DNA from: a virus
IMG/VR virus record: IMGVR_UViG_3300042868_008548
Location: 1-21,193 of that record
Strand: one strand, 5' to 3'
DNA length: 21,193 nt
Shown piece after piece: positions 8,357-13,122 of this stretch. The translations under genes were made by a program, and so were the position numbers. Below the pieces are notes generated by a model. It saw only the letters and a list, made by a program, of their open reading frames with translations. It was not told the origin of the DNA and did no database searches. Position 1 is the stretch's first letter, and each line of letters starts with the position of its first letter.

Positions 8357-8791
8357 GTGCAATGGACGTATCAAAATCAACCGGTAGAACAAATACCTGA
8401 AGGCTATATTGGCTTTGTTTACATCATCACGAATCTACACACCGGGCAGAAGTACATAGGCAAGAAACTAGCACAATTTAAACGCACTAAACCACCACTC
8501 AAAGGCAAAAAACTTAAAAGAAGAAGCACAGTAGAAAGCGATTGGCGCGAATACTGGGGGTCATCTGATAGGTTAAACGCGGATGTCCAAGCAGTAGGGC
8601 CGGAAAACTTCACAAGAGAACTACTGTACTATTGTCAATCCAAGGCAGAACTAAGTTATTTAGAAGCAAGAGAGCAATTTGAACGCAGAGTTTTAGAAAC
8701 AGATGACTATTATAATGGCATTATAAACGTCAGAGTTGGCGGTTCAAACATACTCAGACAACGTCTTTTAGAACAATCAAAGGCAAAATAA
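8357..8791 (+). CDS. GIY-YIG nuclease, SegE-like
   Basis: This 144-residue protein shows a GIY-YIG nuclease core. The first motif appears as GFVYIITN, the second as KYIGKK, with basic residues after it (KRTKPPLKGKKLKRR). SDWREYWGSS and ENFTRELL follow, with the likely catalytic Glu in SYLEAREQF, then YYNGIINVRVGG. It resembles the phage SegE-type GIY-YIG family, which includes free-standing homing endonucleases in T4. No separate DNA-binding domain is obvious, so it may be a minimal or domesticated nuclease. The frame has no ATG near its beginning; GTG at 8357 directly abuts the preceding TGA, with no clear ribosome site, so re-initiation is likely. It is the last gene before the hairpin-rich gap. 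Confidence 0.75.
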   Translation: MQWTYQNQPVEQIPEGYIGFVYIITNLHTGQKYIGKKLAQFKRTKPPLKGKKLKRRSTVESDWREYWGSSDRLNADVQAVGPENFTRELLYYCQSKAELSYLEAREQFERRVLETDDYYNGIINVRVGGSNILRQRLLEQSKAK

Positions 8792-8800
8792 AGCGGTTTT

Positions 8801-9172
8801 TTGGCTAGCGCAGGCCTAATTTCGTGCGCTCTATACCTGGTCTACGTGTCTCAGGGACGGAATTCCATGCCGCAATGGTACTCAGCAACTACCCGTTTGG
8901 ATGAAGATCACTTATAAGACCTGTGATTTTGCTGTTTGAAAAGGAATAAAAGGGCAAAAAGAAGGGAGAGAAACCCTTAGGTTATTACGTATGTTAGCGT
9001 ATGCGTAATAATCCACCGTCATATTGACTGAGCTCGTGGTATCGGATGACCGCCACTGTAATGCTTTAACGCTAGGTGTACTGTGCAACTCGCATAATGT
9101 TACATTCTTAACCCGTGTCTGGGTTAAGTGTGACTGAACAATCTGCATAATGCTAAAATGCTTCGCATTTAT
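8801..9172 (+). ncRNA. candidate structured non-coding RNA region
   Basis: The stretch 8792-9289 holds no convincing gene but many inverted repeats. From left to right: AGCGCA 8807-8812 with TGCGCT 8825-8830; AAGATCAC 8904-8911 with GTGATTTT 8923-8930; AAGGG 8962-8966 with CCCTT 8974-8978; a 12-bp stem 8982-8993 with 9000-9011 (two G-U pairs, loop TTAGCG); GTGG 9036-9039 plus CGG 9043-9045 with CCG 9050-9052 plus CCAC 9053-9056; CTTAACCC 9107-9114 with GGGTTAAG 9121-9128; and AAATGC 9156-9161 with GCATTT 9165-9170. Such density on one short stretch suggests a folded RNA. I see no tRNA T-loop, tmRNA or RNase P signature and cannot assign a class. Ends and strand are inferred from the neighbours. 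Confidence 0.4.
9076..9152 (+). repeat. two imperfect direct repeats of about 25 bases
   Basis: Copy A (9076-9099) and copy B (9128-9152) both read GTGT, then ACTG, CAA and an identical GCATAATG end, with one insertion and a few mismatches between them. They are 52 bases apart and flank the CTTAACCC/GGGTTAAG hairpin. CATAAT in each could be a -10 element, or the copies may be a duplicated part of the RNA fold. Confidence 0.45.
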
Positions 9173-9212
9173 AGTTCTTCATAACTTCAATAATGTTTTA
9201 AAAGAAGAAAAT

Positions 9213-9235
9213 GCTTTGAGCGCAAGCGAAAAAGC
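9213..9235 (+). other. hairpin with GNRA tetraloop and tandem G-A pairs
   Basis: GCTTT pairs with AAAGC, then GA faces GA (potential tandem sheared G-A pairs), then GC pairs with GC around a GCAA tetraloop. This is a recognisable stable RNA motif. It lies immediately before the terminator hairpin and may belong to the 3' end of the transcript or RNA from the gap. Confidence 0.4.
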
Positions 9236-9257
9236 AAATGAGCGTAAGCTCATTTTT
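9236..9257 (+). terminator. rho-independent terminator
   Basis: AAATGAGC and GCTCATTT form an 8-bp stem closed by a GTAA tetraloop, and the 3' arm runs into five T residues. This would end transcripts from the gp55-gp46 unit and any RNA of the gap, just before the late-promoter-like site at 9258 starts the next unit. Confidence 0.7.
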
Positions 9258-9265
9258 AATAAATA
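9258..9265 (+). promoter_or_regulatory. late-promoter-like octamer for the internal-protein cassette
   Basis: AATAAATA, one base from the T4 late consensus TATAAATA, lies directly after the terminator and 24 bases before the ATG at 9290. A ribosome site (AGGA near 9280) follows. Its position between a terminator and a structural-type operon supports a promoter role for gp55 polymerase. Confidence 0.5.
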
Positions 9266-9289
9266 ACTCAATATACTATAGGATTACAA

Positions 9290-10723
9290 ATGCGCATAGA
9301 GCAATTGTTAGAACAAAACAAATATAATTCACAAATAATTCTTCAAGAGTCTTGTGATGGCCTTACTAATGCGCAAAGACTTGTTGTAGAAGGCATTTAT
9401 AATGAGCTATCACCTTTATTAGAAGTAGCTCTTACTACTGATCAGATTAAAAACATATTTCAATCTGTTGAAAAGAATGCAACAGCAGCTGGCGGTAATA
9501 GAACACTGATAGGCAAGGGTGTAGACACAGCTCAACAGGTCAATGCTGCACTTAGCAAATTAGGTAAATGGCTGCAGGATACCACTCCGGTCAACGCATT
9601 TGACTCTAAGTTTGAACAATTAAAATCCAATGTAGGTAAAAAGTTTCCAGAATTAGATAAAAAACTAACTAGCATGGGTGAATGGGCCAAGACCAATCCA
9701 GGCAAGACCGCAGCAGTTATTGGTATACTCACAACACTAGCAGCTCTAGCAGGTGGTCCAGTTGGCGGTGCTATCGCGGGTCAGATACTAAAAGGTTCCG
9801 CAGAACTGCTCAAAGGTGAAAAACTTTCTACCGCTGTGGGCAAGGGTATGAAAGCTGCTGCCTACGGTTTCCTAGCTGGCAAATCTCTAGAAGCCATTGG
9901 CGATATATTCAAAAGCGGTATAGAGTTTGTGGCAAATAAAATGTATCCTGGAGTAGTTAACTCAACCATGATCCACAACAATCAAGTGTTATGGAATGTT
10001 GATCTAGCTGCGCCAGACGCTGAAAAATTAAAAGTGTTAACTGACGCTTCTTCTAAAGCAATGTTTAACAATGATCCCGATTATATAAACTTGCTGAACA
10101 AAGCTTCAAAATTTGTCGCTGACACAGTGAACAAACCAGGTTACTATGATAAACTGGTCTCTGACACTGTCGCAGCAGAAAAATTACTGTCAGCAGGCAA
10201 TGCTGCTGCCACTGCTATACAGGGCTTTGGTGCTGCGGCACAAGGTGCTGTCACTGCCCGGACCGGTGAGAAAAAAGAAAGCTATTACACACAGGCACGT
10301 CCATTAAGCGAAGGACAGGTCTATGTGTTGTTCAAGCGTGTGACAGAACAACAGGCTATCATGGAAGCAGGTATCCTAGACAAAGCTAAACAGTTGGGCG
10401 GCAAAGCACTAGGTGCAGTGGCCAAAGGTGCGGCTGCTGTGGGCAAACAGATCACAACTAATGCCACATATCCAAAATTATTCGCTGCATGGAAACTGGA
10501 AGGTTCTCCTACAGATTCAGAAGAACTAAAAAAGTTTTTAACCAACTATGGTGGTATCACTCCAGAAGTTATCAACAAAGTCTACGCAGACATGAAGATC
10601 GCAGCAGGACCCACAGCGCCTGATATTGAAGCAGTGAAGAAAATAGTCATGGGTCTGCCTACAGATCGCAAAATTAGATTGATGAAATACATACAAAAAC
10701 AACCAGCACCTGCAGCGGCTTAA
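9290..10723 (+). CDS. putative internal head (ejected) protein with a glycine-zipper membrane segment
   Basis: This 477-residue protein opens with MRIEQLLEQ, resembling T4 capsid-targeting N-termini such as MKTYQEFIAE, with an L-L-E site for gp21-type cleavage at residues 6-8 and another (L-Q-E|S) at 18-20. Residues about 136-167 are hydrophobic and Gly/Ala-rich (VIGILTTLAALAGGPVGGAI), like a membrane-inserting glycine zipper. Around residue 330 comes PLSEGQVYVLFKR, then a consensus-like I-M-E|A at 357-360. After it comes a basic Gly/Ala module (AGILDKAKQLGGKALGAVAK) and a C-terminal helical domain with AAWKLEGSPTDSEELKKFL. The two genes downstream carry related modules. I infer a protein packed in the head, processed by gp21 and delivered with DNA. 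Family unknown; it could be another virion protein. Confidence 0.55.
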   Translation: MRIEQLLEQNKYNSQIILQESCDGLTNAQRLVVEGIYNELSPLLEVALTTDQIKNIFQSVEKNATAAGGNRTLIGKGVDTAQQVNAALSKLGKWLQDTTPVNAFDSKFEQLKSNVGKKFPELDKKLTSMGEWAKTNPGKTAAVIGILTTLAALAGGPVGGAIAGQILKGSAELLKGEKLSTAVGKGMKAAAYGFLAGKSLEAIGDIFKSGIEFVANKMYPGVVNSTMIHNNQVLWNVDLAAPDAEKLKVLTDASSKAMFNNDPDYINLLNKASKFVADTVNKPGYYDKLVSDTVAAEKLLSAGNAAATAIQGFGAAAQGAVTARTGEKKESYYTQARPLSEGQVYVLFKRVTEQQAIMEAGILDKAKQLGGKALGAVAKGAAAVGKQITTNATYPKLFAAWKLEGSPTDSEELKKFLTNYGGITPEVINKVYADMKIAAGPTAPDIEAVKKIVMGLPTDRKIRLMKYIQKQPAPAAA

Positions 10724-10733
10724 GGATCCAACC

Positions 10734-11501
10734 ATGAGAATAAATGAAATACTAGTTGAATCAAAATTAGACGAAGGTCCAGTGGGATCACTGGTCAAAG
10801 CTGCAGGTCGAGGAGTAGGGAAAGCTGTAGGCGGAGTAGCCAAAGGTGTGGGCGCAGTGGCTGGAGGTATTGCGGGAATTGGATCAGCATTTAAGAAAGG
10901 ATTCTCAGCAGGTAAAAGCACTGTAGCCGGAGAACCTACCCCTGTCACACCTAAACCCACAACATCTACAGCTGGTAGCAGTACTTCAACTGCAGCCGCT
11001 GGTACCGGACAAAATGCAGCACCGGATCAAACACAGGCTAAAACAGGTAACACAGTAGGAGCACCTAGTGGTCAAGCCCCAGCAGCATCAACAACTCCCA
11101 CTGATACAAAGGCAGCACCATCTGCAGCGGCTGCACCCGCAGTTTCTGCAAAATCAACAGATGCAACAGCAGCAGCACCAGCAGCAAATCTAAAAGCAGA
11201 CACTGCTTATGCTCAAGCACAGAAAGCCATTGCAGGCATGGCACCAGAACAGAAAAAAGAATTAGTTACGATGATACAGGCTGATCCAAAGGTCAAGGCA
11301 GCATTAGTTAAACCCGCTGTACAAAAACCTGTGACAGCACCTACTGCATCCCAGGCAGTAGCAAAACCAAAAATCAAACAACCACTTAAAATCAAAGGTG
11401 CTAAACAAGCAGCACCACAACCTCAGCAACAGTTAGCAGCCAGCCTAGAACCCAAAGCTAATATGGTGGCAGAAGATTTTAGTATTTTTAGGAAGCACTA
11501 A
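10734..11501 (+). CDS. putative internal head protein, Gly-rich module plus Ala/Pro/Thr low-complexity region
   Basis: This 255-residue protein starts MRINEILVESKLDEGPVG, with two (L/I)-x-E sites (L7-V-E|S and L12-D-E|G). A basic glycine-rich module begins directly after the second (GPVGSLVKAAGRGVGKAVGG, then VAKGVGAVAGGIAG), about residues 15-57. Residues 60-150 are almost only Ala, Thr, Pro, Ser, Gln and Gly; a short helical patch (AYAQAQKAIAGMAPEQKKEL) lies around 160-180; the rest is basic, Pro/Gln/Ala-rich and ends EDFSIFRKH. No enzyme motif is visible. The start follows the previous stop by 10 bases with AAGGA upstream, and its stop shares one base with the next start (TAATG). Similarity to its neighbours suggests a shared origin and a common fate in the capsid. 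Confidence 0.55.
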   Translation: MRINEILVESKLDEGPVGSLVKAAGRGVGKAVGGVAKGVGAVAGGIAGIGSAFKKGFSAGKSTVAGEPTPVTPKPTTSTAGSSTSTAAAGTGQNAAPDQTQAKTGNTVGAPSGQAPAASTTPTDTKAAPSAAAAPAVSAKSTDATAAAPAANLKADTAYAQAQKAIAGMAPEQKKELVTMIQADPKVKAALVKPAVQKPVTAPTASQAVAKPKIKQPLKIKGAKQAAPQPQQQLAASLEPKANMVAEDFSIFRKH

Positions 11502-11968
11502 TGAAAATTCGTGATATCGTATCAGAAGCAGGTATAGTACAAGCTGTGGGCAAAGGTGTAGGCGGTCTTGCCAAAGGTGTTGGTACTGTAACAGGTGCAG
11601 CAGCCGGAGCAGCACAACTAGCACAAAAGGGATTTAAACAGGGTCAAGACACCATGGACAAGATTTTAAATCCTAAAAGATGGTTCAGCAAAGATCAAAA
11701 TAAAGATACAGCTAAGACCACTCCACACTCCACTGTATCAGAACCTTATGAAAATCGAAGAATACTTCAACAAGCAGGGCAAGGTCGTCCTCTTTATCAG
11801 CAAGATCTCGCAAATCTAAAATCATTGCACAGAGCGATTTCCAGCGGAGAAGTTCCTACCAACATAGATCAAACTTCATTATTATTGGCTTTGAAATCAG
11901 CCTATAGTGGTCAGACGTTAAACGACAATCAAAAAAAATTGCTGATGCAATTTAGCCAGCAATTTTAA
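11501..11968 (+). CDS. putative internal head protein, third member of the cassette
   Basis: This 155-residue protein starts MKIRDIVSEAGIVQ, close to the T4 capsid-targeting peptide in length and pattern, although the cleavage site reads V-S-E rather than L/I-x-E. The glycine module follows at once (GKGVGGLAKGVGTVTGAAAG, residues about 17-36), then a basic segment (KGFKQGQDTMDKILNPKRWF). A helical C-terminal part (YQQDLANLKSLHRAI, LLLALKSAYSGQTLND, KKLLMQFSQQF) follows. AGGAAG at 11490-11495 is the ribosome site. The stop (11966-11968) overlaps that of the convergent small gene at 11965. Function is inferred from its neighbours and from its N-terminus only. Confidence 0.55.
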   Translation: MKIRDIVSEAGIVQAVGKGVGGLAKGVGTVTGAAAGAAQLAQKGFKQGQDTMDKILNPKRWFSKDQNKDTAKTTPHSTVSEPYENRRILQQAGQGRPLYQQDLANLKSLHRAISSGEVPTNIDQTSLLLALKSAYSGQTLNDNQKKLLMQFSQQF

Positions 11969-12138
11969 AAGAACGGTAGATTAGTTTTTTTAGTTACTTC
12001 AAGATTTTCTTTGATTATTTCGCCAACTATTTCGCGATCTTCATAACTTAGAGTCATACCTTCACTGTAAGAAAGACCTCGCATATACCAACACAACTTC
12101 ATTACATCTTTCTTTATGGCCCTGGCCTCTTTGTCCAT
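11965..12138 (-). CDS. small ORF downstream of gp26, probable -1 frameshift extension (tail chaperone, gp51 position)
   Basis: This minus-strand frame encodes at least 57 residues from ATG 12138 (MDKEARAIKKDVM, KLCWYMRGLSYSEGM, LSYEDREIVGEII, ending KKTNLPFF). 'WYMRG.SY..' followed by 'L.Y.ERE.I...I' recalls small chaperone or gp51-position proteins next to gp26 in marine T4-like phages. The frame continues upstream without a stop through LTWPEILEWSKQ and past the gp26 stop to about 12238, yet it has no ATG, GTG or TTG before 12138. It is in the -1 frame of gp26, downstream of slippery heptamers and a stem. I therefore think the main product is a gp26 fusion of about 364 aa; the start at 12138 is the alternative. 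It is shorter than many gene finders accept. Confidence 0.6.
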   Translation of the reverse strand: MDKEARAIKKDVMKLCWYMRGLSYSEGMTLSYEDREIVGEIIKENLEVTKKTNLPFF

Positions 12139-12153
12139 CTGTTTGGACCATTC

Positions 12154-12201
12154 TAGGATCTCTGGCCAGGTTAGATCTGAGACCCTACTGCGAAAAAATT
12201 T
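12154..12201 (-). promoter_or_regulatory. candidate programmed -1 ribosomal frameshift signal at the end of gp26
   Basis: Read on the minus strand, gp26 codons AAT TTT TTC contain two in-frame X XXY YYZ heptamers: A AAT TTT (12201-12195) and T TTT TTC (12198-12192). After a 7-base spacer from the first, TAGGGTCTC (12187-12179) can pair with GAGATCCTA (12162-12154) in a 9-bp stem with one G-U pair and a 16-base loop. The -1 frame then stays open for 76 codons, whereas the 0 frame stops 7 codons after the first heptamer. Confidence 0.65.
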
Positions 12202-13058
12202 GATTGATCCATAGTGATAGGCAGTGTATATTCCTTTTCACACTCTCCACATTTAACATCTTTGGCTTTGAGTTCGATAGCAGTTTTCATTACCTGTAGA
12301 TGTCCTGAAATCACAGAAAAAACTTCTTTAGAAGTATTATTAATAAAATCTTTGATCTGTTGTTTGTCAGTGGTATCACCGTCTGGTGTTTGGATTTTTG
12401 TAATACAATCTGCAATAATATCTACAGTGAGTTCTGTTAACTTAACAAAACTTTTTCCAAACCTTTCCATTTTTTCTTCGTCGGTTAAATCATCATTGTT
12501 AATGATATTGAATATTTTTTGTTGTTCTAAGGTTTTGATGCTGGTTTTGGTTGACTCTCTATAGGTATAAGGTCTGATATGTATGGTTAACGGGTCCATA
12601 GCAATTACATCTTCAAAGACAAAATTATTAAAAACCTGCAACCATGCAGCAAGATCTATTTCGTAATCATTTTTTGCACTGCAATATGGACAGGTAGATC
12701 CTACTTCCATATTCTCACCATAGGTTGCAATACGTATAGCGATCAAACAAAAGTCGAGGTCAATGCTGGGCATAGCCCAAGGGTCTGAAATCGCAGGCAT
12801 GCAACTCTTTATAACTTCCACGGTACTTTGTCCTGATAGCAATGCATCAGGAGTTTTAAACATTAGTTCATCTTTAGCAGTCATAGCATATACTGGATAT
12901 TCTTCGCTGCTACTGATGTCTAAAGACCCTGGTGCATAAAACTTGCCCTTTGATGGTAATTTCACATAAATTTTAGGCTGACGGTACCAATTTGCCAAAG
13001 GATTCTTCTTAGGCTGTGGTATTGATTCAGCAGGGTTTTCTAACAAATCTTGGCTCAT
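12171..13058 (-). CDS. 26: gp26-like baseplate hub assembly protein / putative tail chaperone
   Basis: This 295-residue protein starts at ATG 13058, with GGAG 7 bases upstream. The open frame extends 60 codons further, but that part lies over the divergent promoter region and the start of the tape measure gene, so I reject it. Family features include YVKLPSKGKFY near the N-terminus, then YPVYAMTAKDELMFKTPDAL and VEVIKSCMPAISDP, the pattern of the T4 gp26 baseplate family. C123-P-Y-C126 and C270-G-E-C273 probably form one zinc site. T4 gp26 (208 aa) acts in hub assembly. Its place beside the tape measure gene, and the -1 frame extension, suggest that it acts like the lambda G/GT tail chaperones; this is inference. 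Confidence 0.75.
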   Translation of the reverse strand: MSQDLLENPAESIPQPKKNPLANWYRQPKIYVKLPSKGKFYAPGSLDISSSEEYPVYAMTAKDELMFKTPDALLSGQSTVEVIKSCMPAISDPWAMPSIDLDFCLIAIRIATYGENMEVGSTCPYCSAKNDYEIDLAAWLQVFNNFVFEDVIAMDPLTIHIRPYTYRESTKTSIKTLEQQKIFNIINNDDLTDEEKMERFGKSFVKLTELTVDIIADCITKIQTPDGDTTDKQQIKDFINNTSKEVFSVISGHLQVMKTAIELKAKDVKCGECEKEYTLPITMDQSNFFAVGSQI

Positions 13059-13067
13059 TTTATCTCC

Positions 13068-13075
13068 AATAAATA
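13068..13075 (+). promoter_or_regulatory. late-promoter-like octamer for the tape measure gene
   Basis: AATAAATA on the plus strand, 47 bases before the ATG at 13123, interleaved with the minus-strand TATAAATA at 13090-13097. Together they would form back-to-back late promoters for gp26 and the tape measure. Confidence 0.45.
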
Positions 13076-13089
13076 CAATTAGTAAAACA

Positions 13090-13097
13090 TATTTATA
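13090..13097 (-). promoter_or_regulatory. T4 late promoter, exact consensus, for gp26 (minus strand)
   Basis: On the minus strand this reads TATAAATA, identical to the T4 late consensus. It lies 32 bases upstream of the gp26 ATG (13058), in the 64-base gap to the divergent tape measure gene. Confidence 0.65.
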
Positions 13098-13122
13098 TGC
13101 GTATTTTTCCAGGAAAAAATTA

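Noticed and set aside
8800-8930. Group I intron remnant, suggested by the neighbouring GIY-YIG gene and a TCAGGGAC word like part of the R element
   Set aside because: The other core elements (P, Q and S) are not recognisable and no split gene flanks the region.
8912-9148. Minus-strand 78-codon frame in the gap
   Set aside because: Composition does not look protein-like, there is no ribosome site, and it runs against both neighbours across the hairpins.
8792-9289. tRNA, tmRNA or RNase P RNA in the gap
   Set aside because: No GTTCRA-type T-loop with matching acceptor ends, no CCA-adjacent stem, and no conserved tmRNA or RNase P core words were found.
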